Program-made: the position numbers and the translations under genes
Origin: Gemmatimonadota bacterium
Lineage (GTDB): Bacteria; Gemmatimonadota; Gemmatimonadetes; Gemmatimonadales; Gemmatimonadaceae
NCBI GenBank assembly: GCA_019510405.1
Contig: JAEKKK010000117.1
Span: 1 to 35,397 of the forward strand
Direction: 5' to 3'
DNA: 35,397 bases
In this document: positions 1 to 7,681 of the stretch, piece after piece
How positions within the stretch are numbered: position 1 is the stretch's first letter
Layout: every line of letters starts with the position of its first letter
The notes under the pieces: model-generated
What the model saw: the letters and a program-made list of their open reading frames with translations, nothing else
Told to the model about the DNA's origin: nothing
Database searches by the model: none

Positions 1-111
1 GTGCGGGGCGGAAGCACATGCCCGCAGGGTGGCGGCGCGCGCGCGCTCGTGCGTGATCCCATGCACGCCGATCAGCGCGAACGCGTGCGTCGGTTGATCG
101 TGCCGACGCAC

Positions 112-128
112 GGCGCCATCTTGGCGCC
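112..128. promoter_or_regulatory. 17-bp perfect inverted repeat abutting a start codon
   Basis: GGCGCCA-TCT-TGGCGCC is a perfect 7-bp inverted repeat with a 3-nt loop, ending directly before the ATG of the small lipoprotein. It occupies the place of a Shine-Dalgarno, so it could be an operator or an mRNA hairpin that limits initiation. This is seen only as sequence symmetry, and in GC-rich DNA it could be chance. Confidence 0.3.
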
Positions 129-386
129 ATGCCGACTTCCTCGCGCCGCATCCTCCTTGCCCGACGATGCCTGCTCACGGCGGTACTGGCGTCGGTCGCC
201 GGCTGCCGCAGCCCGCAATCGGATGCCTACCTGCTCGAGCAGATGAAGCAGATGGGCGACGAGCTGAACGCCTCCCGCCAACAGGCGGCCGATCTGCAGG
301 CCCAGATGGACTCGTTGCGCACCGTGGTCGCGAAGCAGGACACGCTCCTGACGCGACTGGCGGGGATGGCGGGACTACCGCGATGA
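129..386 (+). CDS. Small coiled-coil lipoprotein
   Basis: 85-aa protein with an Arg-rich n-region, a short hydrophobic core and a lipobox ending SVAGC (Cys26), so it should be lipidated and anchored in a membrane. The mature part (about residues 30-80) is an amphipathic helix rich in Gln, Leu, Met and Asp with heptad spacing (LEQMKQMGDELNAS), predicting a coiled coil. The first ATG is used. There is no Shine-Dalgarno, and an inverted repeat sits immediately upstream. Its 3' end overlaps the stop of the convergent glycosyltransferase by 12 nt. No specific family is recognised. The shape resembles Lpp-like or other small envelope lipoproteins, but that is only an analogy. Confidence 0.7.
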   Translation: MPTSSRRILLARRCLLTAVLASVAGCRSPQSDAYLLEQMKQMGDELNASRQQAADLQAQMDSLRTVVAKQDTLLTRLAGMAGLPR

Positions 387-2019
387 GTCCGGCGAGATGT
401 AGTAGAGGCGCATCGAGGGCCCGATGCGGGCGACGGGCGTGCGCCGCGCGAGCCAGCGCAGCGACGTGTCCGACCAGACGCCGGCGAGGAAGGTCTCGCT
501 CGCGGCGACCCAGCCCGTGGTGCGCTCATTAGGGTCGAGTCGACGCGCGTTGGTCAGGCCGACGGCTTCGAGGCTCGATGATCCGAAGTAGTGCACGCGC
601 ACCGAATCGATGTGTCGCGCCTTCACAGTGTCGGCGAGTCGGTAGAGGTCCTGACCCCAATCGAGATTGCTGTCGACGAGCACGCGTTCGGGCCGCGCGC
701 GGGCGACGGGATTGAAGTAGGCCAGATAGTCGGGCCACGCCTGCACGGGAATGACGAGCGTCGCAGCGAGCAGCGCAACGAGGGCGCTGCGCCGCATGAC
801 GAGCATGGTGGCCGAACCAGCGCGGTTCCACGCCGACACGACACCGCGCGCGGCGAGGATGGCGAGGAAGGGATAGATGGTGAGCACGATGCGCACGCCG
901 AGATCGACGTGCGACAGGAGTGCGATGACCAGCACGGCGCAGGTGCCCGCGAGGGGAACGACGGCGGGCCAGCGCTCGGTGCGCGCGGCCCGCGCACTCT
1001 CCACCGTCCCCACGATGGCGAGGGTGAGCAGCGGCAGCGGCGTCTTCACCGCGAGCACGACGAGGTAGTAGTACCACCAGCCGCGCTGTGACACGTGGCC
1101 GAGGAGGAAAGCGGGATGCCCGCCGCTGGCGTGCTGGAGGAACGGCCGCACACCGCGGATGAGCGCCGGCGCCGGCACCCAGACGCCGCCCGGATGGAGC
1201 GGGCCGACGTCGAAGCGATACATCGCCCAGATGATCAGCGCGGCGGCGGCGCAGCCCGCGATCGCCTCGCGCCACGGGATGGAGATCGTGTCGCGGGGCG
1301 CCGCCTCGCGAGGGAAGCGCAGGCGCGCGACCTCGCCGAACAGGAGCGCAGGAGCGAGATAGGCGAGCGCGGAGAACTTGGCCGCCGCGGCGAGCCCCAC
1401 CGCGACGCCGAAGGCGAGGGCGCGACCGGTAGTGGGCTGCTCGCGCCAGCGCATCCACGCGAAGAGGGCGGCGACGGCGAGCGCCGCGGGAGCGAGGTCA
1501 GTGCCGGCGACGCCGGCGTGCGCGAGCAGGTTGGGATTCGTCGCCGCGAAGACGACGGCGAGCGCTCCGCCGGCGGGACCAGCGACGCGCGCGCCCCAGA
1601 CGGCACACAGCGCGAGCGTGAGCCACAGAAAGGGAAGCATGCCCAGACGGGCCAGCGTGAGCATGCGGCGGTAGTGCGCGCCCTCGCCGAGCAGCGCGCG
1701 TCCCTCGCCATAGATCTTGGGTTGTCCGATCGTGCCCGCGCCGACGAGGTCCGGTCCAATCGCGTCGGCGACGCGCGCGAGGGGAGGATGGTCCAATCGC
1801 GGCGGCGACGCGCGCGAGGGGAGGATGCTGCGGCTCGTACGTATACTGGCCGCGGCTCAGCCACTCCATCCCGGCGGCGAGATGCGCGGGCTCATCCCAC
1901 ATCTGGCTGAAGACCGCGTACGTCGAGATGACGGCGAGCGTGGCCAGTGACACGACGAGGGCGGTGACTGCACGCCACCGCCCTCGGGACTTCGTGAACG
2001 GGGGCGTCGCGTCGCCCAC
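375..2019 (-). pseudogene. GT39-type membrane glycosyltransferase, frameshifted by tandem duplication
   Basis: The gene reads from a GTG at 2019 through the N-terminus (MGDATPPFTKSRG) and the acidic catalytic-type loop MWDEPAHLAAG, then loses frame. A second frame (ORF 375..1796) carries the rest: multiple hydrophobic segments and a soluble C-terminus with SNLDWGQDLYRL. These are features of dolichol/polyprenol-phosphate-sugar-dependent glycosyltransferases of the GT39/PMT-ArnT type, which transfer sugars on the outer face of the inner membrane. The break is a 37-bp direct tandem repeat (1754-1790 and 1791-1827). Removing one copy restores a continuous protein of about 535 aa. The start lies 14 nt after the peroxiredoxin stop, so the two are probably cotranscribed. 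Either this is a genuine recent mutation, possibly revertible, or an assembly error; family confidence is high. Confidence 0.8.
1754..1827. repeat. 37-bp imperfect tandem duplication inside the GT39 gene
   Basis: Two adjacent 37-bp copies (GTCCAATCGCG... to ...GAGGATG on the plus strand) differ at a single base (T at 1765, G at 1802). Because 37 is not a multiple of three, the second copy shifts the reading frame. In translation HPPLARVA(A/D)AIGP appears once in each of two frames, which is how it was noticed. Confidence 0.95.
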
Positions 2020-2033
2020 CGGCCGGCGCAGAG

Positions 2034-2612
2034 TCAGCGCGCCTTCGCGACCGCCGCAGCGAGGGCGGTATACGCGTCCTCGTTCAGCGCGTTGAACTTC
2101 ATCTCACGGTACGCCACGCGGCCGTCCTTGCCGATGACGAACACCGTGCGATTGGCGACGGGGCGTCCGGAAAGGTGCGAACCGTACAGATCGGCCGTGG
2201 TCAGCTGGGGATCGGAGACCAGCGCGAAGGGGAACTTCGCCTCCGACGCCCAGGAGACGTGGCTCGAGACGCTGTCCGCGGAGATCGGCAGCACGACGAC
2301 GCCCTCACCGAAGAGCGTCTTGTACTGGTCGCGGAACTTCGTCAGCTCAGCGGTGCAGCCGCTGGTACGGTCCTTCGGGTAGAACGCGAGGACGACGACC
2401 TTGCCCCGCTGTGCGGCGAGGCTGACGGGCGTGCTGCGCGCCCCGGCCGAATCGGCCCACGCGGCGGTGAAATCGGGGGCGCGCTGACCGACGTCAGGGC
2501 CGGCGGGAGCCGCGGGAGTGGCGGCGCCCGCCTGTGTCGCTGACTGGGCACCGGCGTTCACGGCAAGCACAGCGAGGGCGATGACGGCGAGCAGCGAGGA
2601 GCGGCGGGACAT
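2034..2612 (-). CDS. Secreted peroxiredoxin (AhpC/TSA, Bcp/PrxQ-like)
   Basis: 192-aa thiol peroxidase that should reduce hydrogen peroxide or organic peroxides in the periplasm. A signal peptide spans residues 1-23 (ending NAGAQ). The thioredoxin-fold domain starts at VGQRAPDF. The peroxidatic motif PxxxTxxC is present as PKDRTSGC with Cys86; the more common TPGC is TSGC here. The Cys five residues later, used for resolution in many PrxQ proteins, is absent (TAELTKF), so it is probably 1-Cys and depends on an external thiol. The ATG at 2612 was chosen because GGAGG lies about 7 nt upstream and the signal peptide starts there; the track ORF extends 67 codons further without support. It is divergent from the selenoprotein gene, making a redox-themed pair. 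Confidence 0.9.
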   Translation of the reverse strand: MSRRSSLLAVIALAVLAVNAGAQSATQAGAATPAAPAGPDVGQRAPDFTAAWADSAGARSTPVSLAAQRGKVVVLAFYPKDRTSGCTAELTKFRDQYKTLFGEGVVVLPISADSVSSHVSWASEAKFPFALVSDPQLTTADLYGSHLSGRPVANRTVFVIGKDGRVAYREMKFNALNEDAYTALAAAVAKAR

Positions 2613-2872
2613 GGAAGACCTCCGGACGTGGAACTGCGGACTGCGGACGCAGGAGCGTCCCTGGCCGCGCCTGGAACGATGGCGACCGCACGAGGCAAAT
2701 ACCAGTCGTCGAGCAGTAGCTGCGGCGGGGCCGCGAGGACGCCGAGCGGGACGCGGAGCGGGGGCCGGCTTTCGCCACTCCGACGTGCTAAATCGGAAGC
2801 TCGTCTCGCGCACTCGACCGTGGTTCGCGCTATATTGTCACGGCTGTGTTGGACCAGCCTTTAGAGCCTGAG
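2605..2872. promoter_or_regulatory. Divergent intergenic region, peroxiredoxin / selenoprotein
   Basis: About 260 bp between two divergent starts with no convincing gene on either strand. On the minus strand a clear GGAGG precedes the peroxiredoxin ATG. On the plus strand TATATT at 2831-2836 is the best -10 candidate for the selenoprotein gene, giving a 5' leader of roughly 30 nt. No good -35 is visible. The region is locally AT-richer than its surroundings near 2785-2840. Confidence 0.35.
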
Positions 2873-3100
2873 ATGACGATCACAATCGAATACTGCACGG
2901 TTTGAAGCTACGAGCCACGGGCCGCCAGGTTGGCGGCCGAGCTCTCGGAGGAGTTCCCTGCTGCGGCGATCGAGTTGAAGCCCAGCTCGGGAGGACGGTT
3001 CGAAGTCTATCGAGACGGGACGCCGGTCTTTCAGAAATCGAAGCTCGGACGTCACGCCGAAGCGGGAGAAGTCGTAAGTTTGTTGCGCGCAGGACGCTGA
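2873..3100 (+). CDS. SelW/Rdx-family selenoprotein (in-frame TGA = Sec)
   Basis: Reading from ATG 2873 through TGA 2903-2905 to TGA 3098-3100 gives 75 residues: MTITIEYCTV-U-SYEPRAARLAAELSEEFP... then SGGRFEVYRDGTPVFQKSKLGRH... This matches the SelT/SelW/SelH (Rdx) thioredoxin-like family: a beta strand, then YCxxC/U at residues 7-11, helix PRAARLAAEL, strand GGRFEVYRDG and a C-terminal helix. The TGA falls exactly at the second redox position of CxxC, giving C-T-V-U. A 7-bp perfect hairpin starts 14 nt after the TGA, as bacterial SECIS elements do. Such proteins are small thiol/selenol oxidoreductases, probably cytosolic. Standard ORF calling missed it because it stops at UGA. The start has only a weak ribosome site (GAG). 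The gene lies 99 nt before pfk. The alternative is a decayed Cys homologue, but codon use and family conservation stay intact after the TGA. Confidence 0.88.
2912..2944 (+). promoter_or_regulatory. Bacterial SECIS-like hairpin
   Basis: Perfect stem GGCCGCC / GGCGGCC (2920-2926 with 2932-2938) closes a 5-nt loop AGGTT with an exposed G at its second position. The loop begins 22 nt after the TGA. A lower 4-bp stem GAGC (2912-2915) / GCTC (2941-2944) can form with an internal loop. Known bacterial SECIS elements lie within the coding sequence just after UGA, with a short apical loop carrying an early G about 16-37 nt from the UGA, and they bind SelB. All these features are met. Confidence 0.8.
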
Positions 3101-3199
3101 CCACCATCACGAGGACCTGATCCGGGCCGATGCGTCGTCTGGACGCGTTGGCCCGTGGCACGTCGCACCCACGCACCCACAGCAGGCATCACACCCCAG

Positions 3200-4279
3200 A
3201 TGCGCATTGCAATCTCCACCGGCGGCGGCGACGCCCCGGGTCTCAACGCCGTCATCCGTGCGGCGGCCCTCTCCGCGATCAACCGTGGCTGGGAGGTGCT
3301 CGGCATCAAGCGAGGATTCGCCGGTCTCATGGGCGAGGACGAAGTCATCACCCTCACCAAGGACTCGGTGCGCGGCATCGCCCACATGGGCGGCACGATC
3401 CTGCGCTCGACGAATCGGGGCAATCCGTTCTTCTATCCGCGCAAGCAGGCGGACGGCACGTTCAAGGAAGAGGATCGCTCCGACGAGCTGATGGAGAATG
3501 CAACCCGCCTCGGGATCGACGCGCTCATCTCGATCGGAGGTGACGGCTCGCTCGACATCGCGCGGCGCCTCTGTAGCAAGGGAATGAAGATCGTCTGCGT
3601 CCCAAAGACGATCGACAACGACGTGAGCGGCACGGTGACGACGTTCGGCTTCGACACGGCGGTCAACACGGCGCTCGATGCGATCGATCGGTTGCACACG
3701 ACCGCGGAGAGCCACGACCGCGTGATGGTGATGGAAGTGATGGGGCGCGATGCCGGGTTCATCGCGCTGCACGCCGGCGTCGCGGGCACGGCGGACGTGA
3801 TCCTCATCCCCGAAATCCCGTACGACATCGGGAAGGTGTGCGAAAAGATCCGGGCGCGTGACGCAGCGGGCCGGCTCTTCTCGATCGTCATCGTCGCCGA
3901 GGGCGCATTCCCGCGCGGTGGCGCGTCGCACACGCTCGGCGAGTCGATGCCGGGCCAGGCGCGGCGCATCGGTGGTGTCGCGGACGCGATCGCACGCGAA
4001 ATCCAGACGATCACGGGGAAGGAGACGCGGTCGCTGGTTCTGGGACACCTGCAGCGCGGCGGCATGCCGACGGGCTACGACCGCCTGCTGGCGACGCGGT
4101 TCGGCGGGGCGGCGGTGCGGGCGATCGCCGACGAGAAGTGGGGACAGATGGTCGCGCTGCAGTCGCCGCACATCGTCACGATCCCGATCGACGAGGTCCT
4201 TGGCGAAGTCAAGCGTGTGGACCCGACGCACGACGTCGTCCAGACGGCCAGGGCGACGGGGATCAGCTTCGGCGACTGA
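3200..4279 (+). CDS. pfkA: 6-phosphofructokinase
   Basis: 359-aa phosphofructokinase converting fructose-6-phosphate to fructose-1,6-bisphosphate in glycolysis (cytosol). Visible motifs are ISTGGGDAPGLN at the nucleotide site, GGDGS at 113-117, the catalytic loop PKTIDND at 135-141, MEVMGRDAGFIA and LGHLQRGG near the C-terminus. The glycine in GGDGS is the state found in ATP-dependent enzymes (PPi enzymes have GGDDS). The lysine of PKTIDND is the PPi/group III-like state (E. coli has PGTIDND). This Gly/Lys combination is known in group III PFKs that use ATP. The ATG at 3200 was chosen because the fold begins at MRIAISTGGG; the track start adds 15 unlikely residues. No strong Shine-Dalgarno is seen. 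Confidence 0.93.
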   Translation: MRIAISTGGGDAPGLNAVIRAAALSAINRGWEVLGIKRGFAGLMGEDEVITLTKDSVRGIAHMGGTILRSTNRGNPFFYPRKQADGTFKEEDRSDELMENATRLGIDALISIGGDGSLDIARRLCSKGMKIVCVPKTIDNDVSGTVTTFGFDTAVNTALDAIDRLHTTAESHDRVMVMEVMGRDAGFIALHAGVAGTADVILIPEIPYDIGKVCEKIRARDAAGRLFSIVIVAEGAFPRGGASHTLGESMPGQARRIGGVADAIAREIQTITGKETRSLVLGHLQRGGMPTGYDRLLATRFGGAAVRAIADEKWGQMVALQSPHIVTIPIDEVLGEVKRVDPTHDVVQTARATGISFGD

Positions 4280-4331
4280 GGGTACATGGAGGGGCGCCGC
4301 CGAGCGCGCTCGTGAACGGAGGACGGAACCT

Positions 4332-4347
4332 GTCCGTAGCTATGGAC
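4332..4347. promoter_or_regulatory. 16-bp near-palindrome, possible operator
   Basis: GTCCGTAGCTATGGAC is symmetric except for one mismatched pair. It lies in the 227-bp gap between pfk and the small secreted protein. No hairpin plus T-run follows, so it is more like a protein-binding site than a terminator. This is symmetry only; the rest of the gap holds no gene. Confidence 0.2.
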
Positions 4348-4506
4348 ACTCCGGCCGACGTCCGGACGACACTCGATCGAGCTCGGCGGTGCTAACCGTT
4401 ACTCCTTACGGCAGTTGGACGTCGAGGATCGGCTGGTCGCGACCTGGCACCATGCCTGCCTTTCTCATCGGTGCCGCGCGATGTCCGCGTGGCACTGGAG
4501 ATTCTG

Positions 4507-4815
4507 ATGAAGCTTCGTATCGCCTTCCTCACTCTCGTCTGCTCGGCCGGTCTGGTCGGGACTGCGCACGCGCAGAAGAGCGAGGACGACGTTCCCAAGG
4601 AGTACCGGCCCCCGAAGGGCATGTGCCGCGTCTGGTTGGACAAGGTGCCGCCCAAGCAGCAGCCGGCGCCGACCGACTGCCCGACGGCCGTGAAGAACCG
4701 TCCGTCCAACGGCAGGGTGATCTTTGGTGACGACTACAAGGACGGGGCGGACAAGGGCGGCAAGCGAGAGCTCCCGATCATCCGGAAGTTCATCGACAGC
4801 AGCAAGAAGCCCTAG
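4507..4815 (+). CDS. Small secreted protein with CRVW motif and Cys pair
   Basis: 102-aa precursor with a clear Sec signal peptide (MKLRIAFLTLVCSAGLVGTAHAQ). The mature, Pro/Lys-rich part has PPKGMCRVWLDKVPP...QPAPTDCPTA, two cysteines about 20 residues apart that could form a disulfide in the periplasm, followed by VIFGDD and a charged tail. The pattern PPxGxCRxW...QPxPTxC recurs in uncharacterised periplasmic proteins of many bacteria. I know of no assigned function. The ATG at 4507 was chosen because GGAG sits about 8 nt upstream and the signal peptide begins there; the track start at 4471 adds 12 residues. It stands alone between pfk and the helicase gene. Confidence 0.8.
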   Translation: MKLRIAFLTLVCSAGLVGTAHAQKSEDDVPKEYRPPKGMCRVWLDKVPPKQQPAPTDCPTAVKNRPSNGRVIFGDDYKDGADKGGKRELPIIRKFIDSSKKP

Positions 4816-4857
4816 CCGGCTCGCCCGCCGCGCACGTTTCTCGCCGAGCGGGCGCGC

Positions 4858-7659
4858 ATGCGCGACGTAAGAGACCAATACCTCCCTCCCGACCACGACG
4901 CATTCGTCGGGGCGGAGCCGTCCACGGGGCGCGTGATCGTGATCGCGCCGACCCGCGCCGCGTGCGAGACGATCGAGCTCGCCGTGGGCCTCCATATCGA
5001 GACGTACCTGGAGCGGCACTTCGGTGCGCGCGTGCGCGAGCTGGCACGCGCGCGGCGCGGCTTCGGCATCGTCGCCGGCACCGGGTCCGGAAAGACGCTC
5101 GCCATCCGGCCGATCGCCGAGGAGCTGCTCGGCACCACCGACCTGCGCGTCGGTGTGATCAACCGCGAGCGCGAGGCGACGCCGGAGACGCCGAGCTGGA
5201 ACATCGTCATCGTGACGACCGGCATCGCGCGGCGCTGGTTCCAGGACGGCGACATCCTGCCGCAGGACACGCTCATCATCGACGAGATCCACCAGACATC
5301 GGCCGAGCTGGAGCTGTGCCTGGCGCTCGGCAAGCGGGTGGGCTGCCGATTCATCTGGCTCTCGGCCACGGTGGATCCGGCGTTCTACCGGCGGTATCTC
5401 GACAGCGCGGACGTGCTCGAGGTGTACGCCTTCGATCCTGAAAAGGCGGCGAAGGTCGAGGTGGTGAACAAGGAGCCGACCGAGTTCCTCGACGACCGCT
5501 TCCTGCAGGGCGTCTACAAACAGAAGCGCGGCGTCGCGCTGTTCGTACCGACGCGCAAGGGTGTCGAGCAGGCCGCCGGATACGTGGAGGAGCGCGCGCC
5601 GCGCATCAACACCGCGTTCTACCACGGCGGTGAGCCGATCCGGAAGCTGCGCCCCTTCCTCGAGGGGGGAGAGCAGAAACCGTATTTCCTCGCGATGACG
5701 GCGGCGGGGCAGAGCGCGCTCAACGTACACGGGCTGGATACCGTCGTGATCGACGACGTGCGCTTCACCTCGATCGTCGAGCGCGGCAAGAACGTGCTCA
5801 CGAAGCTGCACCTCGGCGCGAACGAGATCCTGCAGATGGCGGGGCGCGTGCATGGACGCGTCGCGGGCGGTCGCGTCTTCATCCTCAGCGACCGCGACAT
5901 CGACTTCTTCTCGCTGAAGCCGACGGAGCCCGAATTCCAGCTCGCGGGAGATTCCGAGCGCGTCGCCATCACCTGCGCCGACCTGGGGGTGGACGCGTCG
6001 GACCTCGCGCTGCCGGTGCCGCTGGACCGGGTGGCGTATCGGCGCGCGCTCCAGTTCCTCGAGTCGCGCGGCATCATCGAGGACGGGCGACTCACGCGAT
6101 ACGGGCGCGCCGTGGAGGCGATGCCGGTGGAGCGCGAGTGGGCCGAGCTGCTCGTGAATGCCGACGACGCGATGGTGCCGTACCTCGCCGTGATGAGCGG
6201 CGTGGAGTCGCTGCACCGGATGACGCGCGACGAACGCGACCTCGACGGGTTGATCGTGCCGGGCAGCGACCACCTCACCGCGTACAACGTGTACGCCGAG
6301 GCGTTCCGCGTCGCGGGATACATCGGCGAGGTCTATGGACTGGAGCGGCATCTGTTCCACGAGGAGGAGATCAACGAGTGGGCGGAGCGGCGCGGCGTGC
6401 TGGTGAAGTCGATCGAGGATGCCGCGCTCGGGATGGCGAGCGTGTATCGCGGTCTGAGCATGCGACTTCCCGCCGACATGCCGATGGCGCACGAGGGGAC
6501 GCGTCGCCAGTTCGCGCTGCTGCTCGCCGAGTACATGCCGTTCGATCTGGTGATCGACGAGCAGACGTCGTGGGGCGAGGAGGCTCGCGTCTCCAAGACG
6601 AGCGTGTGCGGCAGCTGGGGCGCGATCGCGGGTGAGCTGCGCTACTTCGCCGACAAGTTCGGCCGCCCGCGCGCGTCGATCGAGGGGACGCAGCTGCCGA
6701 TGGATCTCGTGCGTCGCTTCGCGACGGGCGACGAAGCGACGATGGCGTACGATGGCGAACGGCGAAAGGCGCCGCTCGTGCTCACGCGCCGCGTCGAGTA
6801 CTTCGGCTTCGAGCTCGATCGCGAGATCGAGGTGGTGGATGTCTTCCCTGAAGGGAAGGAAGATGACGCGCGCCGCGTGCTGGCCGATGCGCTCGCGCGG
6901 GGCGAGGCGCGGCACTTCTCGGTGCGCGACAATCTGCCGCGCATCGATGCCGTGCGAGAAGCGTGGCGGCGCTCGGGGGGGACGCTGCCGCGACTGAACC
7001 AGTCGGAGCTCGCGGCGTTGTACGTCGACAAGCTGCGCAACGTCCACTCGCTCACGGAATTCAAGAGCACCGATCTCGATCTGTCGGCGGAGCTGGAGAC
7101 GCGCTCGCCTCGCGCGCAGCGGGCGCGCTACGATGCACTGCCGACGCGCACGACGGTGCGCGACCGCGAGGTGGAGATCGATTACGACGTGGAAGAAGCG
7201 GACGGCCAGACGATCGGTGTGGCGCGGCTTCGCCTGCCGGAGAAGGTCGCGCGGACGCTGACGGAGGCAGAGGTGCCCGCGCTGGATCGGCCGGTGCGCT
7301 TCGTCGTACCGCGGGGACAGCGTGGCTCGGTGCGGGCGCGAACGCTCGACGAGCTGCAGACGTTGCTCGATCAGCCGTGGACGGAAGAGGAGATCGCGCG
7401 GTTCAATCGGAAGCGCGACGAGCAGCGGGAGTCGGCGCGCTCGGCGTCGCGCGAGCGACGCGATCGGATCGGCGGGGGACAAAAGCCGAAGCGCGGACTG
7501 CGCGACCGGCCTCGCAGCCAGCGGCCGGGCCGCGGCGAGCGCCAGGCGCAACGCGACGAGACCGGCGGCGGCGAGCGGCCGGGCGGTGGGCGCGGAGGCA
7601 AGCCGCGTGGTGGGCCCGGACGGGGCGGGGGACGCGGTCCTGGGAGAACGCGACGGTAG
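4858..7659 (+). CDS. DEAH-type superfamily 2 helicase with RG-rich C-terminal tail
   Basis: 933-aa ATP-dependent nucleic-acid helicase. Walker A is AGTGSGKT at 73-80, Walker B is DEIH at 142-145 and motif III is SAT at 169-171. RecA-like domain 2 spans roughly 205-350. Motif VI reads QMAGRVHGR at 326-334, one residue longer than the usual QRxGRxGR and lacking its first Arg. A winged-helix/ratchet-like region follows (about 370-470), then an alpha/beta C-terminal part, and the last 80 residues are a basic RG/GGR-rich disordered tail typical of RNA-binding proteins. An RNA helicase role (HrpA/HrpB-like) is inferred; the exact subfamily is uncertain. No clear Shine-Dalgarno is visible; the first ATG is used. 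It converges on the GNAT gene with a 22-bp gap. Confidence 0.85.
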   Translation: MRDVRDQYLPPDHDAFVGAEPSTGRVIVIAPTRAACETIELAVGLHIETYLERHFGARVRELARARRGFGIVAGTGSGKTLAIRPIAEELLGTTDLRVGVINREREATPETPSWNIVIVTTGIARRWFQDGDILPQDTLIIDEIHQTSAELELCLALGKRVGCRFIWLSATVDPAFYRRYLDSADVLEVYAFDPEKAAKVEVVNKEPTEFLDDRFLQGVYKQKRGVALFVPTRKGVEQAAGYVEERAPRINTAFYHGGEPIRKLRPFLEGGEQKPYFLAMTAAGQSALNVHGLDTVVIDDVRFTSIVERGKNVLTKLHLGANEILQMAGRVHGRVAGGRVFILSDRDIDFFSLKPTEPEFQLAGDSERVAITCADLGVDASDLALPVPLDRVAYRRALQFLESRGIIEDGRLTRYGRAVEAMPVEREWAELLVNADDAMVPYLAVMSGVESLHRMTRDERDLDGLIVPGSDHLTAYNVYAEAFRVAGYIGEVYGLERHLFHEEEINEWAERRGVLVKSIEDAALGMASVYRGLSMRLPADMPMAHEGTRRQFALLLAEYMPFDLVIDEQTSWGEEARVSKTSVCGSWGAIAGELRYFADKFGRPRASIEGTQLPMDLVRRFATGDEATMAYDGERRKAPLVLTRRVEYFGFELDREIEVVDVFPEGKEDDARRVLADALARGEARHFSVRDNLPRIDAVREAWRRSGGTLPRLNQSELAALYVDKLRNVHSLTEFKSTDLDLSAELETRSPRAQRARYDALPTRTTVRDREVEIDYDVEEADGQTIGVARLRLPEKVARTLTEAEVPALDRPVRFVVPRGQRGSVRARTLDELQTLLDQPWTEEEIARFNRKRDEQRESARSASRERRDRIGGGQKPKRGLRDRPRSQRPGRGERQAQRDETGGGERPGGGRGGKPRGGPGRGGGRGPGRTRR

Positions 7660-7681
7660 TCACCGCCAGGATGACGCGGAG

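Noticed and set aside
1-246. Edge ORF of 81 aa and a possible minus-strand gene start at the left edge
   Set aside because: The plus ORF overlaps the lipoprotein in another frame and has no protein-like character. On the minus strand a short open stretch (HAFALIGVHGITHERA) runs off the edge, too short to judge.
2903-2905. TGA as a normal stop giving a 10-aa peptide
   Set aside because: Family-conserved protein continues in frame for 64 residues after it, with a SECIS-like hairpin.
2902-3120. 72-aa plus ORF starting MKLRATGRQ
   Set aside because: Out of frame with the SelW-like reading, which shows family motifs on both sides of the TGA.
4465-7551. 1028-aa minus-strand ORF
   Set aside because: It is the complement of the helicase gene in a GC-rich genome. 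Its translation is Arg/His/Leu-rich with no domain, while the plus strand has complete helicase motifs.
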